From positions 223,359 through 287,358 of the forward strand of contig SHMX01000001.1 of NCBI GenBank assembly GCA_008080745.1: a stretch of DNA of 64,000 nucleotides, read 5' to 3'. This document shows positions 24,862-33,583 of this stretch, piece by piece. Within the stretch, counting starts at the first letter, position 1. Every line of letters starts with the position of its first letter. The position numbers were made by a program, and so were the translations under genes. Source of the stretch: Candidatus Thorarchaeota archaeon (lineage in GTDB: Archaea; Asgardarchaeota; Thorarchaeia; Thorarchaeales; Thorarchaeaceae). The notes under the pieces are model-generated. The model did not search any database, was not told the origin of the DNA, and saw nothing but the letters and a program-made list of their open reading frames with translations.

Positions 24862-25119
24862 TTACCTGGGAGGACAACGCTCTGATGTCCAAGATTGTCC
24901 ATAAAACAATGAACGGTAATCGTCTGAGATATATGCTTTCATCTCCTCCGAAACCTCTGGATATCTCACTAGTGTTTCATCGTCCACTATTTCTATATCG
25001 TAACCTAGCTCCTTGAAACTCTGTTGAATAGAAGGAAATCTACTCTCATAAATCTCTGTAAACACTTTATGAGCAGAGAGAATTCGGAATCCGTGAGCAG
25101 TTAACCAAATGTCGATAAG
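24862..25119 (-). pseudogene. Open frame continuing after the TAG of the 172-residue gene (remnant or read-through extension)
   Basis: Directly after the TAG at 25122-25120, the same frame stays open for 85 codons and reads like protein (IDIWLTAHGFRILSAHK and ELGYDIEIVDDETLVRYPEV). The first standard start inside it is GTG 25065, which would cut off coding-like residues. It is therefore either a decayed second half, a recoded extension, or a separate short gene with unusual start. The 194 bp between 24861 and the phosphodiesterase start hold only a TATA-like element. Confidence 0.4.
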
Positions 25120-25638
25120 CTATAGGTGTCTTTTCTCATGATAGAATTTCATGATGTCTTCATCCCGAAAGATACCCAGAAAATCATCACGCCATACATG
25201 TTTACCAACTCGAATACAAGGAGTCTTCAGTTTCCTCTCCTTCTTTATGACATCATGTGAGCCTACAACAACAAGCTGAATTGGTTGATTTTCAAAGGTG
25301 AGTAGTTTTCCAGTTGATTTGTCGATTATCCGATATTCTGGAATTTTACCTGTCAATCGTAACGAATGTACTGTCAACATGACAGATTGATCCGTCAGTT
25401 CGAAATGAAGTCCCGTATCCCCATCAAAAGGACTAGGTCTGCTTTTTCTCTCCTCAATATGTGCTTGAATCTTTTCGGCAGAATATCCCTTTTCGGTCAT
25501 CTTGGTGATGAACATCATGTCAGTCATCACATCAGCAACCTTCAGCTGCTTCTTCGCAATCTTTGATTCATCCACGCTCTCAACATAGACTGTTAGAATC
25601 CTGTCTTCGTCCCATTCCCTAGGTGTTCTTCCAAACAT
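25120..25638 (-). CDS. Hypothetical protein, 172 residues
   Basis: Not recognised. An acidic-basic mixed alpha/beta protein without membrane segments; the N-terminus is MFGRTPREWDEDRIL, the middle has a charged helix (KMTEKGYSAEKIQAHIEERK), and the C-terminal half is beta-rich (LTDQSVMLTVHSLRLTG, IQLVVVGSHDV). It is transcribed divergently from the ABC exporter; the 198 bp between them show no clear element. Its TAG stop is followed by an in-frame open extension described separately. Confidence 0.65.
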   Translation of the reverse strand: MFGRTPREWDEDRILTVYVESVDESKIAKKQLKVADVMTDMMFITKMTEKGYSAEKIQAHIEERKSRPSPFDGDTGLHFELTDQSVMLTVHSLRLTGKIPEYRIIDKSTGKLLTFENQPIQLVVVGSHDVIKKERKLKTPCIRVGKHVWRDDFLGIFRDEDIMKFYHEKRHL

Positions 25639-25836
25639 ATCTCTCAGTTCCTCTCAGTTTTTTAAAATACTACCAACTGATAGAGCTTCTCATATTGAGA
25701 CCTTATCAAGTGTCTGGATTTCACACTCAGGGAGTAATCAAAACAGCTGAAGAAACAAAGTGAAAAAGAATCGGATACAGTCACGATGGAAAATGTAAAA
25801 GTAACTCTTATCTAATAGAAACTAATCATTCACCTT

Positions 25837-26817
25837 ATGACACCAGCAATTTCCGTGAGTGAACTGACAAAGATGTTTGGAGATTTTACTGCAGTGGACC
25901 ATATCTCCTTCGATGTAGAGCAAGGAGAAATATTTGGCTTTCTTGGACCAAATGGTGCAGGAAAGACTACCACAACACGGATGTTGACAGGAATCTCGAC
26001 ACCAACCGAGGGTTCAGCACATATAATGAATCATGATATCCAGAGGGATTCCTTTGCTGCTAAGGAAAGAATGGGTGTAGTTACAGATCTCTCGAACGTT
26101 TACAATGATCTATCCGCTTGGGAGAATCTCATCTTTACAGGAAAACTGTATGGCCTTGGAAAAGCTAAACGAGAAAAGAAAGCGGATGAACTTCTAGACA
26201 TGTTTGCTCTACAAGAGGTACGGAGTGAAAATGTTAGAGAGTTCTCAGGAGGAATGAAACGCCGTCTTACAATAGCAATGGCTTTGATCAACGATGCTGA
26301 TGTGCTATTTCTTGATGAGCCTACAACAGGTCTCGATGTCCAAAGTGTCAGAACAATTCGAAATCTCATTCGGCAATTAAATGAGGAGGGCACAACGATT
26401 TTTCTTACTACTCATAATATGCACGAAGCTAATGAGCTTTGTACTCGAATCGCTATCATCAATCAAGGACGTATTGGAATCATAGGTACTCCTGAAGAAT
26501 TGAAGCAAGCAATGGAAAAGACCCACTCCATTGAGGTGATCTTTGAGAATAAAGAAAGCGAAAATCTTCAGATGTTGGAATCTATGAAGAGTGTTCGAGA
26601 AGTACAAAGACATGGTGAAAAGTACAGGTTGTATACAACAGAGCCTGCTGACGCTCTTAGAGAGGTCTTTGAAACTGCGCAGAAACACGGGAAAAGATTG
26701 CTATCAGTCAATACCCTGGTTCCAACTCTAGAGGATGTTTTCTTAGAACTCACTGGAGAGAAGATTGTTCATCGAGGGAAATTTCAGACTGCAAAGGGGA
26801 AGAAAAAGAGGCGATAA
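25837..26817 (+). CDS. ABC transporter ATP-binding protein (DrrA/CcmA type)
   Basis: 326 residues. Walker A GPNGAGKTTTTR near 38, Q-loop region, signature FSGGMKRRL near 138, Walker B DVLFLDEPTTGLD near 160 and switch His TTHNMHEA are complete. The C-terminal about 90 residues match the extension seen in DrrA-type exporters, ending in a basic tail (KGKKKRR). The permease gene starts 2 bp downstream, so the pair forms an exporter, possibly for drugs, lipids or polysaccharide; substrate unknown. Confidence 0.93.
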   Translation: MTPAISVSELTKMFGDFTAVDHISFDVEQGEIFGFLGPNGAGKTTTTRMLTGISTPTEGSAHIMNHDIQRDSFAAKERMGVVTDLSNVYNDLSAWENLIFTGKLYGLGKAKREKKADELLDMFALQEVRSENVREFSGGMKRRLTIAMALINDADVLFLDEPTTGLDVQSVRTIRNLIRQLNEEGTTIFLTTHNMHEANELCTRIAIINQGRIGIIGTPEELKQAMEKTHSIEVIFENKESENLQMLESMKSVREVQRHGEKYRLYTTEPADALREVFETAQKHGKRLLSVNTLVPTLEDVFLELTGEKIVHRGKFQTAKGKKKRR

Positions 26818-26818
26818 G

Positions 26819-27589
26819 ATGAATACGGACACAGGTATAATCGACCGGTTACGAAAAGAGGCTTCTCGTGCAATCGCTATTGGATGGAAGGATATCAGAG
26901 TCTACTATCTCTCTCCACCTACCATGATGTTTGGCGTTATGTTCCCATTTGCGTTGTTCTTCACATTCACAGTGGGGAGAAATCTAAGTATCACTGAGAT
27001 GTTTCCAATCCTTTTCTCACAGACAGTCTTCTGGGCAGCCTCCACAGTGGGCCCAGTTGTTATTCCCTTGGAACGTAGAACCAAGACCTTCGACAGGTAT
27101 CTCTCGGCACCAATGTCGCTCATTTCAGTCATCCTAGGAAAATCCATGGCAGGAGTGGTGTTTGGTCTTGTAGTATCGGTGGTTCCACTCGTTGTTGCAT
27201 GGTTGTTCTTCTCTCTTCAGATTGTAGATATATTGCTCTTCTTTCTAGGTATCTTTCTCTCGTGTATAGCATTTGCAGCTATGGGAATAATGTTCGCAAG
27301 CATACCTACTGACAGTGTAGGCAATATCATGATGCCGATGAACTTTGTTCGGATTCCACTCCTGTTCATAAGCGGTATATTCATACCCATTGAGACCCTC
27401 CCACTACTGGGTCAGATGGTCTCACTGCTCTCACCCCTGACTCACACATTGATACTGATACGTCTAGGTCTCGGTCTGGCCTCGTATCCAATATCACCAG
27501 TTATCAGTGTGATTGCACTCATACTCACCAGCCTTCTGTTCTTTCTAGTAAGTAGACAGTTCCATGAGATCAATAAGAAACGGGAATAG
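26819..27589 (+). CDS. ABC-2 type transporter permease
   Basis: 256 residues from ATG 26819 with six membrane segments (for example MMFGVMFPFALFFTFTVG and the final ISVIALILTSLLFFLV). The ABC-2 signature region is LLFISGIFIPIETLP. An earlier in-frame start at 26765 overlaps the ATPase gene and adds unlikely residues. It would dimerise in the membrane with the ATPase encoded just upstream. Confidence 0.92.
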   Translation: MNTDTGIIDRLRKEASRAIAIGWKDIRVYYLSPPTMMFGVMFPFALFFTFTVGRNLSITEMFPILFSQTVFWAASTVGPVVIPLERRTKTFDRYLSAPMSLISVILGKSMAGVVFGLVVSVVPLVVAWLFFSLQIVDILLFFLGIFLSCIAFAAMGIMFASIPTDSVGNIMMPMNFVRIPLLFISGIFIPIETLPLLGQMVSLLSPLTHTLILIRLGLGLASYPISPVISVIALILTSLLFFLVSRQFHEINKKRE

Positions 27590-27650
27590 ATTACAAACAG
27601 GACTCACAATTCAAATAATCTTTATATCTTGCAGAGGAAATTAATCAATT

Positions 27651-28391
27651 ATGGCATGTGGTAGAAAAATCTTGGCGACAGGATTGCTAACAGTTGGCCT
27701 AATTCTGATTATATTTTCATCCATCATATTTGTAGGTCCAGCGCTTGTTCCAAATGCAACCAAAAGTTACGAGCATATTTGGGGTGGGGAAACAAAACTC
27801 TACATTGCCAAATTGGAAGCAGGTAACTGGACAGTAACCGTATCATCCAATCCGTTTTGGGATTTAGAGATTGATATCCAAGTAACAGCTGGCAACATGC
27901 TTGTACCTTATACCATCGCAATTGCTGAAAATAGCTATACCGTGACCTTCACTCTGACTGAACCTACAGCAGTGCATATCAGATTGATAGAGAGTTCTGT
28001 CTATAGCGACTCATCTGGATTCTACAGCATCCAAATTACAGGAGGTGAGGCAGCTAATCTGCCAATTCCCATTGTACTTCCATCCTTCTCATTATTCTTA
28101 CTGGTCCCCTTTGCATTTTGTATCTCCATAGTCATCATTACCCAAGTAGGTGTTAGAAGGCTGAAGCATACTTCTGAAACATCACATGTAACTAGCACCT
28201 CAACAGGAGACGTTATGCCCAGTAGAACAATATCAAGCGATATACCTGATTATCGATCACCTCGATTGCCTTCGAAATGTCCAAATTGTGGCTCTAACTT
28301 ATCAGAATCTAACGTTGATTGGGTGGGTCCATTGGAGGCGATCTGTCTGCATTGTGAGGCTGTAATCAAGGCAAAGTTTGAACGTCTCTAA
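27651..28391 (+). CDS. Membrane-anchored protein with beta domain and C-terminal zinc ribbon
   Basis: Family not recognised. 246 residues: TM1 at about 8-30, an extracytoplasmic beta-rich region (about 35-130, with GNWTVTVSS and PTAVHIRL), TM2 at about 145-170, and a cytoplasmic tail ending in a zinc ribbon (CPNCGSNLSE near 216 and CLHCEA near 236). The layout suggests an outside-to-inside sensor or scaffold. Own promoter likely (61-bp gap with AT-rich CTTTATATC about 30 bp before the ATG). Confidence 0.72.
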   Translation: MACGRKILATGLLTVGLILIIFSSIIFVGPALVPNATKSYEHIWGGETKLYIAKLEAGNWTVTVSSNPFWDLEIDIQVTAGNMLVPYTIAIAENSYTVTFTLTEPTAVHIRLIESSVYSDSSGFYSIQITGGEAANLPIPIVLPSFSLFLLVPFAFCISIVIITQVGVRRLKHTSETSHVTSTSTGDVMPSRTISSDIPDYRSPRLPSKCPNCGSNLSESNVDWVGPLEAICLHCEAVIKAKFERL

Positions 28392-28528
28392 AGATATTCT
28401 AAGAAAAACTCGCTCTGACATGGGTTGATTCCTACGGAAAATTCACTTCGTATTGTTTTATTAGTAAGTTCAAGAAATGTATGTAATCCATTAGAGTATA
28501 TCAATCACTTTAGCTAGGAGGTTTCTTG

Positions 28529-28735
28529 ATGAAGAAAAGACATGGTCTCATTAAGCGAGTATACATTTTACTTCTTCTCTATTGGTTTTATGTAACATAC
28601 AATATACTAATACTCTTTTCAGTAGCTGAAGGGCCTGTTGCTGATGCTCTCTTTATCCAAGCTCTAGGTAATTTTCTTATGATACTGCTATTAGGGCTAC
28701 TTGTTGCTGAAGTCACAGAAAAAGAGCAAAACTAG
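28529..28735 (+). CDS. Small two-helix membrane protein
   Basis: 68 residues from ATG 28529 behind a very good ribosome site (TAGGAGGTTTCTTG). Two hydrophobic helices (about 9-33 and 40-60) with basic N-terminus MKKRHGLIKR and acidic C-terminus EVTEKEQN. No known family. The 137 bp upstream contain no other gene. Confidence 0.6.
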   Translation: MKKRHGLIKRVYILLLLYWFYVTYNILILFSVAEGPVADALFIQALGNFLMILLLGLLVAEVTEKEQN

Positions 28736-28790
28736 AGCGGCTTGAAGAACCAAGACAGGATCAAACCACTCTAGATGAGTTTACTTACGA

Positions 28791-30932
28791 TTAGACTCCG
28801 TACCTATGACGATCTAGAAATTCCTGCTTCTTGGAGGGATTCCAGCTCGAAATTGACTGGACGTACCCCGTTACGCGGCTGAATACCTCTACACCTATAT
28901 ACCCGCACCGAGGACAGGGGATACGGCTGAGGTCTTCGATGGAACCGAACTTGGCGGTACGCCAGTCGATGCCGGCCTGATAGGAGCAGGAGGGGCACTG
29001 AAGAACGTCTTTAGTGAAGCTGAAGTAGGAGTTCAGAGTGCCCTTGGCGATTTTCTTAGTCAGAGCCCAGAGAGCATCAGGGTCCGGGTTGGCCTCACCG
29101 AGAAAGATGTGGGTGAGCGCTCCGCCGTCCATGTAGGGATGGAACATACCTTCCTTCTTGATACGCTCAGTAAGTGGAATCTGAGCACCAACGTAGAGAG
29201 TGGTGCTATTGGAGTAGTAAGGATTCTCAACATCGCCTTTGAGATACTTGCGAATACCAGGATAGGAACGATAGTCTTTCTTGGCAAGTCGTCCAGCCGC
29301 ACTCTCTGCAGGGGTACGAGTCACGCCAAAGGAGAGACCGGTTTCTTCCTCGAATTCGCTAGCACGTTCTTTGAGGTATTTTAGAACCTTGATACCGAAA
29401 CGGGTACCCTCGCGTTCATGAAGATGATAACCTGTAGCAATGTGAGCCATCTCCTCGAATCCGACGGTTCCCAGAAGGAACTCTCGTTTGGACATCTCAA
29501 TGAGAGGGTCTCCATTTGGTTTTGGTTGCGTGTAGAAGGGAACGCTACCACTGGCAATGAGTCGATCCATGAGCTGTTTCTTCTCAAGAATGACTTCTTT
29601 TGATAGTTCGATGTATTCATCAAGTTTTGAGAAGAGTCTGTCCTCATCAGCTCGACCGATCCATGCAGCACGTCCGAAGTTGGGAGTCACCATCTGCGAG
29701 GCACCAAAGACCATGTTGCCAGTGAGGAATTCTTCCATCTCTTCGTCGTTGCTTGCGGTCCAGAGGTGAGAGCAACAGCTGCTGCAACCAGCCTCGATAC
29801 TGGAACGCCAATTGAGATAGTTCTCGAAATAGGGAGAACCATGTTTTGCGGTCAGTTCTGCAACAAGCCGCCAAGATTCGTCATATTCAGGTTTCATGAA
29901 TTCTTCTCGAAGTACGATATTTGGTTTTGGAAAACTGAAACCTTTACCCTTTGCATCGCCCTTCATCATGACCTCCATGAAAGCGTTGAAGAATTGACGA
30001 GCCTCATCCTCAAAGTCACCATAGGTTGTCTCGGTCTCTTTGCCACCGGGTAGGACGGCTGGCACGTCGCGCATGATTTTTGGAATTCCGGGTGTAAGAT
30101 CTACGCTTGAGAAGATGACCTGTCCACCACGAGCTACATATTGTTGGGTAAGTGTGAAGATGAGCTGTTGGGCAGATTGTTTGATTTCTTTGTAAGACAT
30201 ACCCTGCATAAATGGTGCGAGGAATGTATTGAAGAAGAAATATCCTTGACCACCCGCAAAGGAACTCTGTGCAGCTGCAAGCCAGATGGCTGAATGGTTC
30301 ATTGCCACCGCAAGATGCTTAGCAGGACCTGCAGCACTTGAGTGCATTCCACCGAGACCATCTGGTGCGATACCAAGTTTCAGAACTTGACGAAGGTCCC
30401 ATGTGGCACAATAATCACGAGTTGAGAAGTATTCTCGGTCTTTGATGTAAATATCGCCCTTCATATGGGCATCAGCTAGATGGGTAGGGATGCTAAGGTA
30501 TGTGTGCTGCTCCATCACTTGGTCGTGAACCAATTTTGCGATGGTTTCAGGATTACGCATAAGATTTGCATTTGATGTGTGGTCGCCAGGATCATGAATA
30601 AGTTGACTGAGATCATGCATTGGAATTCCTACACGAGTGTAGAGAATACGTTCTTTTTCGAGACCCATTTCAGCAAGAACACTGTTACACATCTCACGAA
30701 TAAGAGGGCCTGATAGGAATCTGATTCCTGATGCAACTATTCGGTCCATGACACGAACCGCCACTAATTGAGCATCAGCACGACTCAGATGTGCTTCTAG
30801 GATAAGACTCTCAATAATACAACTCGCATCGAAGGGTTCCATGGTTCCGCTGGTCGTTCTAACCCTGGGTAGTTTCTTCTCTCTCATTCGGATTTCCTCC
30901 GAATCAATGATAGTACTACGAATATCAGTCAT
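28791..30932 (-). CDS. nrdD: Anaerobic ribonucleoside-triphosphate reductase (class III)
   Basis: Glycyl-radical ribonucleotide reductase that makes dNTPs without oxygen. An ATP-cone covers about 20-110. The thiyl region is SIEAGCSSCCSHLW, a zinc site is formed by CPSC and CPRC near 650-680, and the radical Gly is Gly689 in RVTGYVQS, 24 residues before the C-terminus. Length of 713 is usual. The activase NrdG is not adjacent. A redoxin gene lies 2 bp upstream and may reduce the enzyme. Third-position G/C is visibly higher than in neighbours, suggesting high expression or transfer. Strict anaerobic growth is implied. Confidence 0.95.
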   Translation of the reverse strand: MTDIRSTIIDSEEIRMREKKLPRVRTTSGTMEPFDASCIIESLILEAHLSRADAQLVAVRVMDRIVASGIRFLSGPLIREMCNSVLAEMGLEKERILYTRVGIPMHDLSQLIHDPGDHTSNANLMRNPETIAKLVHDQVMEQHTYLSIPTHLADAHMKGDIYIKDREYFSTRDYCATWDLRQVLKLGIAPDGLGGMHSSAAGPAKHLAVAMNHSAIWLAAAQSSFAGGQGYFFFNTFLAPFMQGMSYKEIKQSAQQLIFTLTQQYVARGGQVIFSSVDLTPGIPKIMRDVPAVLPGGKETETTYGDFEDEARQFFNAFMEVMMKGDAKGKGFSFPKPNIVLREEFMKPEYDESWRLVAELTAKHGSPYFENYLNWRSSIEAGCSSCCSHLWTASNDEEMEEFLTGNMVFGASQMVTPNFGRAAWIGRADEDRLFSKLDEYIELSKEVILEKKQLMDRLIASGSVPFYTQPKPNGDPLIEMSKREFLLGTVGFEEMAHIATGYHLHEREGTRFGIKVLKYLKERASEFEEETGLSFGVTRTPAESAAGRLAKKDYRSYPGIRKYLKGDVENPYYSNSTTLYVGAQIPLTERIKKEGMFHPYMDGGALTHIFLGEANPDPDALWALTKKIAKGTLNSYFSFTKDVLQCPSCSYQAGIDWRTAKFGSIEDLSRIPCPRCGYIGVEVFSRVTGYVQSISSWNPSKKQEFLDRHRYGV

Positions 30933-30934
30933 AT

Positions 30935-31234
30935 CTATTCAACTCCCACATCCTTGCGGATACCATCAATGGTTGGAATCGTACCAGAATATAGCATCTT
31001 TAGTGAACCATCATTCTCCATAATTATCGAGGGCGTACTAGCAATGAAAACTTGTTCTTCTAATAATCTAAATTCCAAATCAGGGTCCATTTCTTGCAGA
31101 TCAACTGTTTTCACAATGACTTCTCCTTCAGCAAACGCTTCCTCTAAGACTGCCTTAGCAGCAGGACAGTTCACACATTGCTCCTGCGTGAATAGGTATA
31201 GAGTAATATCTGTCGTAGTGATTCCTCCCGGCAT
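30935..31234 (-). CDS. Glutaredoxin/thioredoxin-like protein partnered with NrdD
   Basis: 99 residues with a CxxC in FTQEQCVNCPAAKAV (about 17-20) and the cis-Pro loop IASTPSIIM. It precedes nrdD by 2 bp, so it likely serves as an electron donor for ribonucleotide reduction or its activation. The start ATG has a GGGAGG-like run inside its first codons but no clear upstream site; a 72-residue frame overlaps its 5' end. Confidence 0.85.
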   Translation of the reverse strand: MPGGITTTDITLYLFTQEQCVNCPAAKAVLEEAFAEGEVIVKTVDLQEMDPDLEFRLLEEQVFIASTPSIIMENDGSLKMLYSGTIPTIDGIRKDVGVE

Positions 31235-31373
31235 ATGATGTTTGCCCGGTCCTCTCCCCGGCGCAAACTATCTCAAATTTGCAATCTTCGCATAAAAGAT
31301 TTGTCGCACCGTAATTGCCTCTCTGAGTGCATTCTAGTAGAATCACAGAGGGTCGAAAAGAGGAAATGGTCAT
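31155..31373 (-). CDS. Possible small four-Cys leader protein
   Basis: Candidate only. From ATG 31373, the first about 45 residues contain four cysteines spaced like a zinc site (ECTQRGNYG, then LLCEDCKFEIVC), after which the frame runs into the redoxin gene by 80 bp. It might be a genuine small zinc protein opening the nrdD operon, perhaps ending by a frameshift near 31240, or chance. A TTAAC-type dyad lies 63 bp upstream of its ATG. Confidence 0.3.
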   Translation of the reverse strand: MTISSFRPSVILLECTQRGNYGATNLLCEDCKFEIVCAGERTGQTSYAGRNHYDRYYSIPIHAGAMCELSCC

Positions 31374-31435
31374 GACATGAATAAGTCACCTATAGTGCCT
31401 AATAACCTCCGATAATAATCTACACAATCCAAGGC

Positions 31436-31450
31436 TTAACTATGTTAATA
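31436..31450. promoter_or_regulatory. TTAAC-N3-GTTAA dyad in the nrd-thyA intergenic region
   Basis: TTAACTATGTTAA is a perfect 5-bp-arm dyad. It is in the 262-bp stretch between 31374 and 31635, which otherwise shows no gene, tRNA or clear repeat. It could serve the minus-strand nrd operon; it is about 185 bp from the thyA-like start. Confidence 0.4.
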
Positions 31451-31635
31451 CTCAAAGATTGTGCAGTTGCATCTAAGAACATGCCTTGAGTTTGGTAGTT
31501 CTTTGTAGCGCCCTAGGCATTAGAAAATAGAGTGGTTCTCGCGCCAATTGAGCGTGTACTTACGAGCATAAGAAAGATACTGCAAACAATGATAAGCCAA
31601 ATGAAATCGAACAGTAAACGAAGGTTGATACAAAA

Positions 31636-32259
31636 ATGCCAACTTATCTTAGAGTAAAGACCCCAGTGGATGGTTGGATACGGATAGTAAGAAAGATCAT
31701 GTCCACGGGAATAACTCGACAGGATGAACGAAATAGTGATACTCGCTGGTTGGATAATGTAATGATTCATATCATGAATCCCTTTGATGATCGGGTAAGT
31801 GAAATATACCCCTTCAGTGAGAAGGTACTGAAAGAGAAGTATTCCACCCAATTACTAAATCCAGATAGGTTGGATTTTGACTACACTTATGGGGAGCGAT
31901 TGAATGCTTGGGGAGAAGAAACTATCAACCAAATTGACTATGTCATTTCAAAGCTGAAAAGCAATCCACACACAAGACGTGCTGTTGCTACCACTTGGGA
32001 TCCGAGAAAAGATATTCAAGTGGATGAAGTACCATGTCTGAATCATTTTGTATTTATGAAAAGATTAGACCAGTTAGATATCTCCGTGATGATTAGGTCA
32101 AATGATATGTACGGTGCATGGCCTGCCAACGTCTATGCTCTAGGGGATTTGTTAAGATATGTTTCAGATGGGACCAATTTAATGCCGGGCACCATAACAA
32201 CACTCTCTGTAAATGCCCATATCTATAAACATGATTGGGAATCAGCTAACAAGGTCTAA
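31636..32259 (+). CDS. thyA: Thymidylate synthase, methanogen/archaeal ThyA type
   Basis: 207 residues. The nucleophile Cys sits in DEVPCLNHFVFMKR (about 135), with the substrate-binding RSNDMYGAWPANVYALGDLL and SVNAHIYKHD (His and Tyr for dUMP) following. The N-terminal part is short compared with bacterial ThyA, as in the archaeal group. It makes dTMP from dUMP with a methylene-pterin, tying in with the C1 genes at 50-59 kb. The gene is followed after 37 bp by an Lrp-like regulator. Confidence 0.92.
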   Translation: MPTYLRVKTPVDGWIRIVRKIMSTGITRQDERNSDTRWLDNVMIHIMNPFDDRVSEIYPFSEKVLKEKYSTQLLNPDRLDFDYTYGERLNAWGEETINQIDYVISKLKSNPHTRRAVATTWDPRKDIQVDEVPCLNHFVFMKRLDQLDISVMIRSNDMYGAWPANVYALGDLLRYVSDGTNLMPGTITTLSVNAHIYKHDWESANKV

Positions 32260-32296
32260 TAAGAGTAAGATAAATTTTTAACTATGACAGCGTAGT

Positions 32297-32944
32297 ATGT
32301 TTCCTACTGTAACTATGATGGAGTCGCCGAATTTGGACAATCATGACAAGCAAATTATTTCGATGTTACTTGAAGACGGAAGAAGAAGCCTTTCGGAGAT
32401 TGGCGACAAAATTGGGATGTCCCATGTTGCTATCAGCAAACGATTAGATAGATTGCTTAGTGAAGATCAGATAAAGATTCAAGCAGCTGTAAATGCAGAT
32501 TCTATCGATGCGAAGATTCTCTTTGTGGGCCTTGAGACGGAAAATATGGAAGTTACTGAACACCTCATTGAGAAATACAAGGACTGTCCCAGAATAATAA
32601 CCTTAGCACCAGTCACCGGACGATACAATCTATTTGCAGTGATGGTTGTTGAGGATACATGGACCTTAGAATCCATAATTGGTACCTGTAGTATGAGTAC
32701 AGAAAAGGGAGTTAGAAAATCAGAGTCTTGGTTTGGCAATGCCCCAGCAATACCAAAATATCTACCTCTTGATCTTAGTCCCGAACAGACGGATAGCAAA
32801 ACCCCCTGTGGAAGAGATTGTGCAACATGCAGAAGATATGAGATTGACAAATGTGTTGGATGTCCGCCTTCTAGTGTTTATGAGGGGTTGCTTTGGAAAT
32901 CTGATAAAACAAAACCACGCAGAAGAAGAAAAAGCAGAACCTAG
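32297..32944 (+). CDS. Lrp/AsnC-type regulator with Cys-rich C-terminal tail
   Basis: 215 residues. An N-terminal HTH (RRSLSEIGDKIGMSHVAISK) and an RAM-like segment are followed by a tail with CGRDCATCRRYEIDKCVGCP at about 174-193, five closely spaced cysteines that could bind zinc or an Fe-S cluster, and then a Lys/Arg-rich end. The tail suggests redox or metal sensing. Alternative ATGs exist at 32315 and 32318. Targets unknown. Confidence 0.82.
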   Translation: MFPTVTMMESPNLDNHDKQIISMLLEDGRRSLSEIGDKIGMSHVAISKRLDRLLSEDQIKIQAAVNADSIDAKILFVGLETENMEVTEHLIEKYKDCPRIITLAPVTGRYNLFAVMVVEDTWTLESIIGTCSMSTEKGVRKSESWFGNAPAIPKYLPLDLSPEQTDSKTPCGRDCATCRRYEIDKCVGCPPSSVYEGLLWKSDKTKPRRRRKSRT

Positions 32945-32989
32945 AGTAAGAGTTAACTTGGTTGATTCAGTCAATTCCTTGTGTGAAAA

Positions 32990-33577
32990 ATGGCAGATTA
33001 CTTTGTTCACGATAAAGCAATTGTAGATGAAGGAGCAGAAATAGGAAAAGATACGCGAATATGGCACTTTGCTCACGTGAGAGGAACTGCCAAGATCGGT
33101 AGCGGTTGTAATATTGGTAAGGATGTCTACATTGATGCAGAGGTGGTTATTGGCAACAGCGTAAAAATCCAGAATGGAGTGTCTGTTTACCATGGTGTTA
33201 CCATAGAGGACGATGTGTTCTGCGGACCGCATATGACCTTCACAAACGATATGTATCCCAGGGCATTTGGAAACTCTTGGGAGGTCGTGGAAACCCTCGT
33301 AAAGAAAGGAGCTTCTATCGGAGCCCATGCAACTATCGTCTGTGATACGATATTGGGCGAATATTGCATGGTGGGTAGTGGTGCAGTTGTTACCAAGAAT
33401 GTGCCAGCTTATGGGTTAGTAGTAGGCAATCCAGCAAAACTAGTTGGTTTTGTCTGCAAATGTGGAATTCCACTCAAAGAAGAAGCAAGCATCACAGATC
33501 AGGAAGTAGTATTCAAATGCAGTAGTTGTGATGAAGAGATTGTCATTCCAAGAGATGTTTACGACCAGGTTGGGTAG
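32990..33577 (+). CDS. Hexapeptide-repeat acyltransferase with C-terminal zinc-ribbon
   Basis: 195 residues forming a left-handed beta-helix (repeats such as IGKDTRIWHF, IGSGCNIGKDVYID, IGNSVKIQNG, IGAHATIVCD). Closest in style to WbpD-type UDP-sugar N-acetyltransferases of surface glycan synthesis. After the helix, CKCG at about 161-164 and CSSC 20 residues later could bind zinc. Active site His is likely in VYHGVTIEDD. It is followed after 6 bp by the EF-2-like gene. Confidence 0.87.
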   Translation: MADYFVHDKAIVDEGAEIGKDTRIWHFAHVRGTAKIGSGCNIGKDVYIDAEVVIGNSVKIQNGVSVYHGVTIEDDVFCGPHMTFTNDMYPRAFGNSWEVVETLVKKGASIGAHATIVCDTILGEYCMVGSGAVVTKNVPAYGLVVGNPAKLVGFVCKCGIPLKEEASITDQEVVFKCSSCDEEIVIPRDVYDQVG

Positions 33578-33583
33578 TAACCA

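Noticed and set aside
24792-25016. Plus-strand open frame of 74 codons
   Set aside because: It lies opposite the coding-like minus-strand frame at 24862-25119 and has no recognisable motif or ribosome site.
25120-25122. TAG read as pyrrolysine
   Set aside because: TAG ends many normal genes here (for example at 10704, 16924 and 63015) and no pyl genes or pyrrolysine-type methyltransferases are in the window; kept only as an open alternative.
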